NCBI GenBank assembly: GCA_947478405.1
Contig: CANJVX010000027.1
Span: forward strand, 1 to 41,068
DNA length: 41,068 nt
Direction of reading: 5' to 3'
Source: Beijerinckiaceae bacterium
Lineage (GTDB): Bacteria; Pseudomonadota; Alphaproteobacteria; Rhizobiales; Beijerinckiaceae
Position 1 is the stretch's first letter. Every line of letters starts with the position of its first letter. The position numbers and the translations under genes were made by a program. Positions 29,223 to 37,188 of the stretch are shown one piece after another. A model generated the notes under the pieces. The model had not been told where the DNA came from. It saw only the letters and a list, made by a program, of their open reading frames with translations, and did no database searches.

Positions 29223-29300
29223 GTCATTGCGAGCGTCAGCGAAGCAATCTAGGGGCACCACGTGAGGCTTCTGGATTGCTTCGCTGACGCTCGCAATGAC
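29223..29300. repeat. REP-like palindrome, copy C (perfect 27-bp inverted repeat)
   Basis: Left arm 29223-29249 (GTCATTGCGAGCGTCAGCGA then AGCAATC) and right arm 29274-29300 are perfect reverse complements over 27 bp, around a 24-nt loop. The arms share their sequence with copies A and B. It lies between the DAHP synthase stop and the dioxygenase start. The RNA stem would be very stable, but no U-run follows, so it is not a standard terminator. Confidence 0.93.
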
Positions 29301-29315
29301 GGGGCTTAAGCCTCG

Positions 29316-30701
29316 TCATTCCGCTGCGTTGGTTGCGGGCTGCGCTTTTCCGGCGTGTTCCACTTTCAGCAATTCAGCCACCAGAAAAGCCACTTCAATC
29401 GCCTGTTCAGCGTTGAGGCGTGGATCGCAATAGGTGTGGTAGCGGTCACGCAGATCTGTTTCGAGAATTTGGCGGGCACCACCCGTGCATTCGGTCACAT
29501 TCTTCCCCGTCATCTCGAGATGCACGCCGCCCGCATAAGTGCCTTCCGCCTGATGAATGGCAAAGAAGGAGCGGATCTCGCTCATAATGCGCTCGAAGGG
29601 CCGCGTCTTATAGCCCGAAGCAGAGATCGTATTGCCGTGCATCGGATCGCACGACCAGATGACCTTCCGGCCTTCGCGCTCAACCGCACGTATAAGCGAT
29701 GGCAAATGATCAAAAATCTTCTCCGAACCAAAACGCGCAATCAATGTCAGGCGTCCAGGTTCATTCGCAGGATTGAGCACATCAATCAGGCGTAACATAT
29801 CATCAGGCTTGAGCGAGGGGCCGCATTTCAGACCGATCGGATTTTTGATCCCGCGGCAATATTCAATATGGGCATGATCGATCTGGCGCGTGCGGTCGCC
29901 AATCCACACCATATGGCCGGAAGTGGCATAAGGATCGCCGCTGGTGGAATCGATGCGGGTCAGCGCCTGCTCATAGCCCAGTAGAAGCGCCTCATGCGAC
30001 GTATAGAAATCCGTCTGCCGTAACTCCTGATGTGCTTCACTGTCAAGACCAATGGCCTTCATGAAGGCGAGCGTCTCAGTAATGCGATCAGCCAATTCCT
30101 GATACCGCGAGGATTGCGGGCTGTTGCCGACAAAACCCAACATCCAGCGATGTGCATTTTCCAGATTGGCATAACCCCCGGTCGCAAAAGCGCGCAGGAG
30201 ATTGAGCGTGGCAGCTGATTGCCGATAGGCCTCGATCTGGCGGCGCGGATCGGGCGTGCGCCCTTCCAGCGTGAATTCGGAATCGTTCACAATATCGCCG
30301 CGATAGATCGGCAGCTCGACTCCATCAATTTCTTCGGTCGGATTCGTGCGCGGCTTGGCGAATTGGCCTGCGATGCGGCCCACTTTCACCACCGGCAAAG
30401 AACCCGCAAAAGTCAGCACCACCGCCATTTGCAAAAACACGCGGAAAAAATCGCGGATATTGTCAGCCGAATGTTCGGCAAAGCTCTCGGCGCAATCACC
30501 GCCCTGCAGCAAGAAGGCCTCGCCAGCCTGCACTTTCGCCAAAGCTTTCTTCAGCTTGCGCGCTTCGCCCGCAAAAACCAACGGGGGAAAGCCAGACAGC
30601 TGGCGCTCCACATCGCCCAATGCGGTGGCATCGGGATAGACGGGGGCCTGCTGGATCGGCTTTGAGCGCCAGGATTCAGGGGTCCAATGTTCGACAGGCA
30701 T
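29316..30701 (-). CDS. Class II DAHP synthase (3-deoxy-7-phosphoheptulonate synthase)
   Basis: First step of the shikimate pathway, condensing phosphoenolpyruvate with erythrose 4-phosphate. The 461-aa plant/Streptomyces-type (class II) protein shows its family blocks: [60 protein letters not shown] and [18 protein letters not shown] 30701 follows GGAG by 8 nt; the longer frame begins with TTG at 30713 and has no SD. It is unrelated to the E. coli AroG class. Neighbours do not form an aromatic operon. Confidence 0.95.
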   Translation of the reverse strand: MPVEHWTPESWRSKPIQQAPVYPDATALGDVERQLSGFPPLVFAGEARKLKKALAKVQAGEAFLLQGGDCAESFAEHSADNIRDFFRVFLQMAVVLTFAGSLPVVKVGRIAGQFAKPRTNPTEEIDGVELPIYRGDIVNDSEFTLEGRTPDPRRQIEAYRQSAATLNLLRAFATGGYANLENAHRWMLGFVGNSPQSSRYQELADRITETLAFMKAIGLDSEAHQELRQTDFYTSHEALLLGYEQALTRIDSTSGDPYATSGHMVWIGDRTRQIDHAHIEYCRGIKNPIGLKCGPSLKPDDMLRLIDVLNPANEPGRLTLIARFGSEKIFDHLPSLIRAVEREGRKVIWSCDPMHGNTISASGYKTRPFERIMSEIRSFFAIHQAEGTYAGGVHLEMTGKNVTECTGGARQILETDLRDRYHTYCDPRLNAEQAIEVAFLVAELLKVEHAGKAQPATNAAE

Positions 30702-30833
30702 CACAAACTCCAATGGCTCCGCGCCATGACCGTGACACCCCTCCCCGGCCCCGGTCCAGCACGCGAGGCCTTATACAACAAAGCTGGCGCATAGGGTGAT
30801 GGATTTTCCGCAACCTTTGTCGCAGACGCCGCC

Positions 30834-32234
30834 TCAAACGGCGACGTCAGGTCCGGGCGTCTCGCGCAAATAGCGCGCGGTGCGGTTGCGCAAGGTCACC
30901 AGCTCTTCAGCTGCTGTCGGATGCACGGCCATTGTGGAGTCGAAATCGGCTTTTTTCGCCTTGAGCTTCACAGCGATACCAAGCAGCTGCGCCATCTCTC
31001 CGGCCTCATGGCCCAGAATATGAACACCCAGCACACGATCTGTTTCGCCATCGACGATAATTTTCATTAGCGTCTTTTCAGCCCGCCCCGACAAAGTGCC
31101 TTTCATCGGGCGAAAGCTCGCCTGATAAATATCGACAATGTTGAAGCTGCGACGCGCCTCGCTTTCGCCGAGGCCCACTGTGCCGATCTCTGGCGTGGTG
31201 AAGACGGCTGTCGCAACATCGCTGTGATCGACCGCCACCGACTTGCCGCCAAATTGCGTATCGGCAAAGGCATGGCCTTCACGAATAGCCACTGGCGTCA
31301 GATTGATGCGATTGGTCACATCACCCACCGCAAAGATCGACGAGACATTGGTGCGCGAAAAGGCATCAACCTTGATCGCGCCAACGCCATCCATCGCCAC
31401 GCCAGCAGCCTCAAGCCCAAGTCCGTGCGTATGCGGGCGCCGTCCTGTAGCCAGCAATATCTGATCGAAGATGCGTGTCTGCCCATCAGCAAAGGCGACA
31501 TGCAGGCCATCGGCCTTTTTGTCGATGTGTGTCGGCAATGTGCTGGCCAGAATATCAATGCCCGCATGCTGCAATTCGACGCGCAAACCATTGCGCACGT
31601 CTTCATCAAATCCGCGCAGAACATTGTCAGCGCGGAAGGCGAGCGAGACTTTCGAACCAAGCCGCACAAAAAGGCTGGCAAATTCCACCGCAATATAGCC
31701 GCCGCCGATCACAAGCAGGCGCTGCGGAAAGTCTACCAGATCGAACAGCTCGTTGGACGAGATCGCATGCTCGACGCCGGGCACGGCTGGCTCCAGCACG
31801 GGTGTTGCGCCAGTTGCCACAAGGATCATCTTCGCCGTGATGCGACGACCATCCTTCTTCAGCACGATTGTGTGCGGATCGAGGATCTCAGCGCGATCCT
31901 GCACAATTTCGACACCAGCCTTAGCGAGATTGGTCCCGTATATGGCCGAGAGCCGCGTGATTTCTTTTTCCTTGGCTGCAACAAGCGTTGGCCAATGAAA
32001 TACAGGCTTTTCGGGCAGCGTCCAGCCAAAGCCTGCAGCATCCGCAAAATCATCCGCAAAGCGGCTCGCGTAGACATAAAGCTTCTTGGGCACACAACCA
32101 CGAATGACGCAGGTGCCGCCCATGCGGAATTCTTCAGCAATCATGACCTTTGCGCCATGAGTGGCCGCAATGCGGGCAGCACGCACGCCACCCGAACCAC
32201 CACCTATGACGAAAAGATCAACATCGAAGGACAT
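30834..32234 (-). CDS. gor: Glutathione-disulfide reductase
   Basis: A 466-aa FAD/NADPH flavoprotein that reduces oxidised glutathione. The FAD-binding GGGSGGVRAAR is at 11-21 and the redox disulfide Cys42/Cys47 is in GGTCVIRGCVPKK. The pyridine-nucleotide fold is GGGYIAVEFAS, and the C-terminal interface base lies in AVHPTAAEE. These match bacterial glutathione reductase (the short TIGR01424-like group) better than dihydrolipoamide dehydrogenase. It starts 15 nt downstream of the DUF2059 stop and probably shares its transcript with DUF2059 and rpiA. Confidence 0.94.
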   Translation of the reverse strand: MSFDVDLFVIGGGSGGVRAARIAATHGAKVMIAEEFRMGGTCVIRGCVPKKLYVYASRFADDFADAAGFGWTLPEKPVFHWPTLVAAKEKEITRLSAIYGTNLAKAGVEIVQDRAEILDPHTIVLKKDGRRITAKMILVATGATPVLEPAVPGVEHAISSNELFDLVDFPQRLLVIGGGYIAVEFASLFVRLGSKVSLAFRADNVLRGFDEDVRNGLRVELQHAGIDILASTLPTHIDKKADGLHVAFADGQTRIFDQILLATGRRPHTHGLGLEAAGVAMDGVGAIKVDAFSRTNVSSIFAVGDVTNRINLTPVAIREGHAFADTQFGGKSVAVDHSDVATAVFTTPEIGTVGLGESEARRSFNIVDIYQASFRPMKGTLSGRAEKTLMKIIVDGETDRVLGVHILGHEAGEMAQLLGIAVKLKAKKADFDSTMAVHPTAAEELVTLRNRTARYLRETPGPDVAV

Positions 32235-32249
32235 GCGCCTTGCTTTCGC

Positions 32250-32786
32250 TTAGAGGTCGTGACCCTTTTTCTTCATCTCCGCGCGCACACGGTCAACGAC
32301 CGTGACCGAGAGATCGCGGTTCCACGAATCCATCGACTGCATGATCCGGTTCATCGAGACCGGCTGCGTCTCGACATATTTCTTGCCTGCCGGCGTCTTC
32401 AAAAAGGCCACAACGTCCTTGAGTTCCGGCTCGGTCATGGAGCTGGCCAGAATGCGGGCCGATTGATCGACCATCTCATCCGTGCGCTTGTTGAATTCCG
32501 GCAGGATGATTTCTTTCAGCACTTTGTCGAGATCGGCGGCAATCTCCGGACGCGTGCGCGTGAAATTCATCTGCATCTCGCGCAAGATGCCCGGTATCAA
32601 GCTCTCAAACCCCTTGTTAAGGCCCGATAGAATCGACAGCTCCTTGCCGAGCGCAAATTGCACATCGCTCACGACAGGTGCGGCCGGCATGAAGGCCGGA
32701 GCCTTGGGCTGAGCCTGCGCCAAAACAGGAAGCGGCGCGGCTACCAAGAGCGCGACAGCGACAAGGCGAATAAGATTGGTGTTCAT
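32250..32786 (-). CDS. Exported DUF2059-type protein
   Basis: The 178-aa protein starts with a signal peptide (LIRLVAVALLVAAPLPVLAQ). The mature part is all-alpha, and its end carries the DUF2059 pattern: SSMTEPELKDVVAFLKTPAGKKYVE. It is placed between rpiA and gor, an arrangement seen in other Hyphomicrobiales. Function is unknown. ATG 32786 is preferred to the in-frame 32813 because the signal peptide starts there; the 32813 start would also overlap rpiA. Confidence 0.88.
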   Translation of the reverse strand: MNTNLIRLVAVALLVAAPLPVLAQAQPKAPAFMPAAPVVSDVQFALGKELSILSGLNKGFESLIPGILREMQMNFTRTRPEIAADLDKVLKEIILPEFNKRTDEMVDQSARILASSMTEPELKDVVAFLKTPAGKKYVETQPVSMNRIMQSMDSWNRDLSVTVVDRVRAEMKKKGHDL

Positions 32787-32809
32787 CTGGGTCCGTCCCT
32801 TAAAAAAAG

Positions 32810-33517
32810 TCACGCGAGAGTGCCGATCACTTCAAGACCCGCCTCATCCGCTACGATCACTGCACGAGCGAGCCCGATGAAGAGGCCGTGCTCGACGACC
32901 CCCGGGATCACGTTCAGGGCCTGAGCAAGTCCATCGGCATCGGGAATCGCACCGAAATGGCAGTCGAGAATGGCATGCCCGCCGTCCGTGACCAAAACAT
33001 GACCGTCAGCGGTCCGGCGCAGCTTCACCTCGCCCGAGCAGCCATAGGCCTTTCCGGCGGCAATCACATGCAGGCGGCTCGATTCGAGGCCGAAGCGGTC
33101 GACTTCCACCGGTAACGGGAATTTTCCCAGCACATTGACCTGCTTGGACCGGTCGGTGACGACCACCAGGCGGGTCGAGGCAGCCGCCACGATTTTCTCG
33201 CGCAGGAGTGCCGCGCCGCCGCCCTTGATGAGACGCATCTGCGGGTCAAATTCATCCGCGCCATCGATGGTCAAATCAAGTTGGGGGGTCTCATCCAGCG
33301 TCGAGAGGGGAATATTGAGCTTTTCCGCCTGTTCGCGGGTGCGCTCGGAGGTCGGAACGCCAACCACTTGGAGGCCCTGGGCTACTTTCTTGCCAAGCAG
33401 CGCGACAAAATGGGCGGCGGTCGAGCCTGTTCCTAGGCCAAGCTTCATACCGGGCATGACCAGTTCGACGGCACGCGCGGCCGCAAGACGTTTGGCGGCA
33501 TCGGCTTTGTCGATCAT
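32810..33517 (-). CDS. rpiA: Ribose-5-phosphate isomerase A
   Basis: Interconverts ribose 5-phosphate and ribulose 5-phosphate. The 235-aa sequence has [11 protein letters not shown] near the N-terminus, the catalytic-site blocks TIDGADEFD and [13 protein letters not shown], and ends as expected for RpiA. ATG 33517 follows GGAG by 8 nt; the longer frame to 33535 adds six residues without homology. It is divergent from gph and heads the rpiA-DUF2059-gor group, with 23 nt to the next start. Confidence 0.96.
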   Translation of the reverse strand: MIDKADAAKRLAAARAVELVMPGMKLGLGTGSTAAHFVALLGKKVAQGLQVVGVPTSERTREQAEKLNIPLSTLDETPQLDLTIDGADEFDPQMRLIKGGGAALLREKIVAAASTRLVVVTDRSKQVNVLGKFPLPVEVDRFGLESSRLHVIAAGKAYGCSGEVKLRRTADGHVLVTDGGHAILDCHFGAIPDADGLAQALNVIPGVVEHGLFIGLARAVIVADEAGLEVIGTLA

Positions 33518-33629
33518 AGGGAGCGCTCCGGCCACAAAATCAGGATCCTCCGGCGCTTAAAGGCTTCCCCGACGAAAGGCAATCGGGTGTGATTTGACGG
33601 TACGGGCTTTTCCCCCTAGGGCGAGGCCC

Positions 33630-34334
33630 ATGATCCAAATCCCCGACGCTCCACTTCTCGTTTTCGACCTCGATGGCACTCTGGCCGAAACAGCCGGTGA
33701 CCTGACCAACACACTCAATGTCATTCTCGAACGGGAGGGCTTAGCCCCCGTGACGCTGGATGATGCCCGCAAAATGGTCGGCGCAGGAGCACGCGCGCTG
33801 ATCCAGCGCGGCTTTGCCGCAGAGGGGCGCAGCGTCGACGGCGCAAGGCTCGACAAGCTCTTTTCCGATTTCCTTGCCCATTATGAAGCCCACATTGCAG
33901 ATGTCAGCCATCTCTATGATGGCGTGACCCCGGCACTCGATCGGTTTGAGGCGGCGGGCTACGGCTTTGCCGTCTGCACGAATAAGGTAGAAGTGCCCTC
34001 GAAAAAATTGCTGAAGGCGCTTGGCATTGACCACCGCTTCCGTGCCATCTGCGGTCAGGACACCTTTCGCGACAATGGCGTCAACATTGCCAAGCCGGAT
34101 CCGCGCATGTTGAACATGACCATCGAAATGTCGGGTGGGCATCCTTCGCGCGCGATCATGGTGGGCGATTCACGCACCGACATTGATACGGCCAAAGCAG
34201 CAGGTATCCCCGTAATTGCTGTAGATTTCGGCTATACGGACCAGCATGTCTCGGCTTTTGCTCCTGACATCGTGATCAGCCATTTCGATCAATTGTGGGA
34301 TGCTGTGCATACAATCGAAAAAACGAGGGCCTGA
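33630..34334 (+). CDS. gph: HAD-superfamily phosphatase, phosphoglycolate phosphatase type
   Basis: A 234-aa haloacid-dehalogenase phosphatase. The nucleophile Asp13 and acid Asp15 lie in FDLDGT, motif II in AVCTNK, and motifs III/IV in KPDPRML and MVGDSRTDIDTAKAAG. A helical cap sits between residues 20 and 90. Length and position divergent to rpiA match phosphoglycolate phosphatase of Hyphomicrobiales, but the substrate is not certain from sequence. ATG 33630 follows GCGAGG. Confidence 0.88.
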   Translation: MIQIPDAPLLVFDLDGTLAETAGDLTNTLNVILEREGLAPVTLDDARKMVGAGARALIQRGFAAEGRSVDGARLDKLFSDFLAHYEAHIADVSHLYDGVTPALDRFEAAGYGFAVCTNKVEVPSKKLLKALGIDHRFRAICGQDTFRDNGVNIAKPDPRMLNMTIEMSGGHPSRAIMVGDSRTDIDTAKAAGIPVIAVDFGYTDQHVSAFAPDIVISHFDQLWDAVHTIEKTRA

Positions 34335-34338
34335 GAGA

Positions 34339-34503
34339 ATGATCCGCGACACAAGACTGGCGGTGGGAATGGGTGTGGCCTTCCTGCTCGGGCTCCTTTG
34401 GGGCGTTTATGAAGGGGGAACGCCGGGTGAAATTTTCCTGAGTGGCTCGTTAGCAGTCGCCGGCTCGGTCGCCACTTGGCCCTTGTGGCGCCCGCGCAAC
34501 TGA
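34339..34503 (+). CDS. Small membrane protein, 54 aa
   Basis: Two hydrophobic segments (LAVGMGVAFLLGLLWGVY and IFLSGSLAVAGSVATWPLW) make a two-helix membrane hairpin with a charged N-terminus and the end RPRN. It starts 4 nt after the gph stop, so it is likely co-transcribed, with a weak SD (GAGAGA) over the junction. No family recognised. The stop lies 4 nt from the end of the convergent Ntn-hydrolase gene. Confidence 0.7.
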   Translation: MIRDTRLAVGMGVAFLLGLLWGVYEGGTPGEIFLSGSLAVAGSVATWPLWRPRN

Positions 34504-34507
34504 ACTC

Positions 34508-35242
34508 TCAGCGTTCGCCCTGACGAGGACCAGTCAGCTTTTTCCGCTGCACCCACCGAAAACCTTCGTGCCGCGTGATGACCGCCATATCGATGGGCCC
34601 GCCCACGGTCTTGGGCTGCACATCGGCACGGAAACGCACATAACCGACTGTCGCATCTGCCAGAAAGCGCGCCAGTGCAACCGCATCATGGATGGGCATA
34701 CCAGGTGTCACCAGTGTCGGGCTTGAGGTTTCGTTCATGCCTTCGAGTGTGAAGTCATCACTCATCAGGCGATGCAGGCATTCACCGGCACCTTCCCAGC
34801 AAACGCCATATTCGGTGGGCGACCAAACCTGCGACACGCCCACGCCCTGACTGGAATCGAAAACCAGGTTCCAGACTTCCGGCGTGTCAGAAAGCGCAGA
34901 ATAACCCGCAATGATAAGCGTGGAGCGCAGCTTGGCCACCTGCATGGGGGCCATTGAACGCAGATAATCCTGCAAACGATGCACCACGGATTCAACCGTA
35001 TAATTTGTCTTGTCGAAAGATCCTTGACCCTTGCGGTTCAGCGCACCAAAATCTTTCAGCACATCAATAAAGGCTTTGTTGTTGATCGCAGCGTCGCCTG
35101 CCACCAGCACACCAATCGGTAAACCCTTGATGAGCTGCATGGTTTTTTCGGCCGAATAATAGACCTGCCCACGATGCTCCACCGCGCTGTCGGATGCGAG
35201 CACGACGCCGTCTTGTACGGAAATGGAAATAACAATTGTCAA
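34508..35242 (-). CDS. Proteasome-like Ntn hydrolase
   Basis: From TTG 35242 the protein reads M-TIVISISVQDGVVLASDSA. Counting the Thr as residue 1, Asp17 falls exactly where proteasome beta subunits have catalytic Asp17, and Lys32 (SAEKTMQ) is one position from Lys33. GVLVAGDAAINNKAF matches the following beta-strand and helix of the fold. The 244-aa length is close to Anbu-type proteasome relatives, but the sequence is not an obvious Anbu or HslV. The TTG is preceded by GAGTGG at 6 nt, whereas the in-frame ATG codons at 35281 and 35278 lack an SD and would add 13-14 residues; these could alternatively be a propeptide. Removal of Met would expose Thr1. No ATPase partner is adjacent. Fold is confident, function inferred. 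Confidence 0.75.
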   Translation of the reverse strand: MTIVISISVQDGVVLASDSAVEHRGQVYYSAEKTMQLIKGLPIGVLVAGDAAINNKAFIDVLKDFGALNRKGQGSFDKTNYTVESVVHRLQDYLRSMAPMQVAKLRSTLIIAGYSALSDTPEVWNLVFDSSQGVGVSQVWSPTEYGVCWEGAGECLHRLMSDDFTLEGMNETSSPTLVTPGMPIHDAVALARFLADATVGYVRFRADVQPKTVGGPIDMAVITRHEGFRWVQRKKLTGPRQGER

Positions 35243-35363
35243 TGCAAACCACTCGAAGCTTAAACGTCGCCGTCTCATCATCGCGGCGGCTCGGATTTAT
35301 GAAACATCTATAATGAGCCGACAAGAGCCTGCTCAAGTCAGACATTGCTTCGCTCAGAAAAAA

Positions 35364-35669
35364 TTAGCGCGCAGACCGCGCAGTATAGCCACGCCTCTGC
35401 ATGCATCTGACATAGGCCGATTGGTCCAAGCCAGTACTTGCACTTGCCTCACCGCGACACTCTGCTTGATCTCTCTGCCCTTGGCGCAACAAGCCCGGAT
35501 CTCCGGCCATGCGGCGACCATCATTGCGGGCCCAGACATAGCCCTCAACGGAGGGAGTATTTTGCGCTACGCGCGCAGAGACCTGAAAGGGATTGGGACG
35601 ACCAATACGGCCCGAGCAACCTGCAAGAAGAGAGCAGAGCAACACACCTGAAACGCATTTCATGATCAT
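35364..35669 (-). CDS. Small lipoprotein, 101 aa
   Basis: The N-terminus MIMKCVSGVLLCSLLAGCSG has a hydrophobic core and the lipobox LAGC, so it should be lipid-anchored in the envelope. The mature part is hydrophilic and ends with a pair of Cys in AECRGEA and VRCMQRRGY, a pattern seen in small alphaproteobacterial envelope proteins. ATG 35669 has GGAAAG upstream; ATG 35663 is an alternative. It lies upstream of the Ntn hydrolase on the same strand, about 120 nt apart. Function not recognised. Confidence 0.65.
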   Translation of the reverse strand: MIMKCVSGVLLCSLLAGCSGRIGRPNPFQVSARVAQNTPSVEGYVWARNDGRRMAGDPGLLRQGQRDQAECRGEASASTGLDQSAYVRCMQRRGYTARSAR

Positions 35670-36039
35670 GTCGACATGCTTTCCAAGATCAAGACGGAGC
35701 AAAAACGACCAGAAACATCAGCCTGGGCAGCGGGCCCGCCACGGCCATGCCAGGGATAAAGGCACGTCAGCTGCAACAAGCCAGCCTCCCCAGACAGGAT
35801 ATTGAGCCTTGTCGACCCAGCCGGAAGCTCAACCATTGCGATGCAAAACGAATAGTAAATCCATGCTGCCCAAAGAAAAAAGACAAATCAAGCCCCATTG
35901 AAGGAGGCTTTTGCAAAGGTCCGTGAGGGAGCTTCAGCTGCGCCATATTTTTACAGCTTGATCTTCACAGAAGAGCATTCACAGCCGCCATTGGCCGTCT
36001 ATACTGACCTCATAAAAAAAGAACAGGGAGGTCGTCACT
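35670..36039. other. Intergenic region upstream of the OCD/TctC/YeiH operon
   Basis: About 370 bp between the divergent lipoprotein gene and the first OCD gene, with base composition more A/T-rich near 35840-36020. I see no convincing gene; short frames here lack start signals. A promoter-like pair near 35978-36005 is listed separately. No tRNA, repeat or clear operator palindrome was found. Confidence 0.5.
35978..36005 (+). promoter_or_regulatory. Likely promoter of the OCD/TctC/YeiH operon
   Basis: TTCACA (35978-35983) and TATACT (36000-36005) are separated by 16 nt. Transcription would start near 36012, leaving a short leader that contains GGGAGG (SD) before ATG 36040. This is the best sigma-70 match in the intergenic region. 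Confidence 0.55.
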
Positions 36040-37176
36040 ATGCTCATCATCGACAATGCAACCGTCAGCGAAATCCTGTCCATGAAGGACTGCATTCGCG
36101 TGCAGGAAGAGGCCTTCCACAAATTGCCGGAAGGCGGCGCCATTCATCGCCCGCGCATCGACATGTATTTTCCTTGCGAGCGCGAGGATGGTTATTTCCG
36201 CTGGGGCTCGATGGAAGGTGCAAATGATGGCTATTTCGCCATTCGCATGAAATCCGACATTATCACCTGGCCGAAAACTGCCGATGGCGGCTGGACCGAA
36301 GACAAGTGGTGCGGAGAACCAGGCACTTATTGCGGCGTCATCTATCTCATCTCGACCAAAAATGCTTTGCCGCTGGCTTTCATCAATGATGGCGTGTTGC
36401 AGCATATGCGTGTGGGGGGTGGTGCCGGCATTGGCGTGAAATATCTCTCGCGTGAAGATTCCCATGTGGTTGGTATGCTGGGATCAGGCGGCATGGCGCG
36501 CACATTCTTGGAAGCTTTCTCCTGCGTCCGCGATATCAAGCAATGCAAGGTCTACAGCCCCAACCCAAAGAACCGCGAAGCCTTTGCGGAAGAAATGTCG
36601 AAAAAACTCGGCATTGAAGTGATCGCCGTCGACAATCCAAAAGCGGCACTCGATGGCGTGGATATTGTCTCTTCGGCCACCGACAGCATGAAGCCCGTTT
36701 ATGATGCCGATTGGCTGCGCCCCGGCCAGCACGTCACCAATCTGGGCCGCCGCGAAATGCCTGATGCTGCGACCAATAAATTTGACGTGGTCGTGCGCCA
36801 GGGCACAGCAGGCCTGCAAATGAAACAGACGGAGCGCTTCCAGGCTGAGCGCGGCCTTTCGCCTGCGGCCTATATCGGCGGTAGCGTTGAAGAGATGAAG
36901 CGTATTCCTGAAAAAAATCCGCAGCCTGGTTTTGGCGGCGACAATCCCGACTTCATGGATCGCGGCAAGGGCGGCGACAAGCCCGACTTTGCTGATCTTG
37001 TGACCGGCAAATGCAAGGGCCGCACAGATCGCGACCAGATCACTTTCTATCGCAATGTCGGCAATCAGGGCCTGCAATTCTCCTCCGTCGGCGGCCTCGT
37101 CTATGAGGAAGCGCGCCGGTTGAAGCGGGGCCGTGAAATCCCGACAGAATGGTTTCTGCAAGATATTCGTGACTGA
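36040..37176 (+). CDS. Ornithine cyclodeaminase/mu-crystallin family protein, copy 1
   Basis: A 378-aa NAD(P)-dependent enzyme of the OCD/alanine dehydrogenase/ketimine reductase superfamily. The dinucleotide-binding loop is LGSGGMAR (147-154), and the substrate-side block INDGVLQHMRV holds Arg124. By eye, the position of the usual catalytic Lys (GVK in relatives) is an Arg here (AIRMKSD, Arg69); the same holds in copy 2. It is longer than canonical OCDs (about 315-350 aa), partly due to an insert near residues 285-325 with a doubled GGDxPDF. GGGAGG precedes the ATG. Product and substrate are unknown; deamination or reduction of a cyclic imine or alpha-amino acid is plausible. Confidence 0.85.
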   Translation: MLIIDNATVSEILSMKDCIRVQEEAFHKLPEGGAIHRPRIDMYFPCEREDGYFRWGSMEGANDGYFAIRMKSDIITWPKTADGGWTEDKWCGEPGTYCGVIYLISTKNALPLAFINDGVLQHMRVGGGAGIGVKYLSREDSHVVGMLGSGGMARTFLEAFSCVRDIKQCKVYSPNPKNREAFAEEMSKKLGIEVIAVDNPKAALDGVDIVSSATDSMKPVYDADWLRPGQHVTNLGRREMPDAATNKFDVVVRQGTAGLQMKQTERFQAERGLSPAAYIGGSVEEMKRIPEKNPQPGFGGDNPDFMDRGKGGDKPDFADLVTGKCKGRTDRDQITFYRNVGNQGLQFSSVGGLVYEEARRLKRGREIPTEWFLQDIRD

Positions 37177-37188
37177 CGGAGATTGATC

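Noticed and set aside
31224-32630. 468-codon open frame on the plus strand, opposite gor and DUF2059
   Set aside because: It is fully antisense to two genes with clear protein motifs; His/Arg-rich sequence without domains is typical of a shadow frame in this codon usage.
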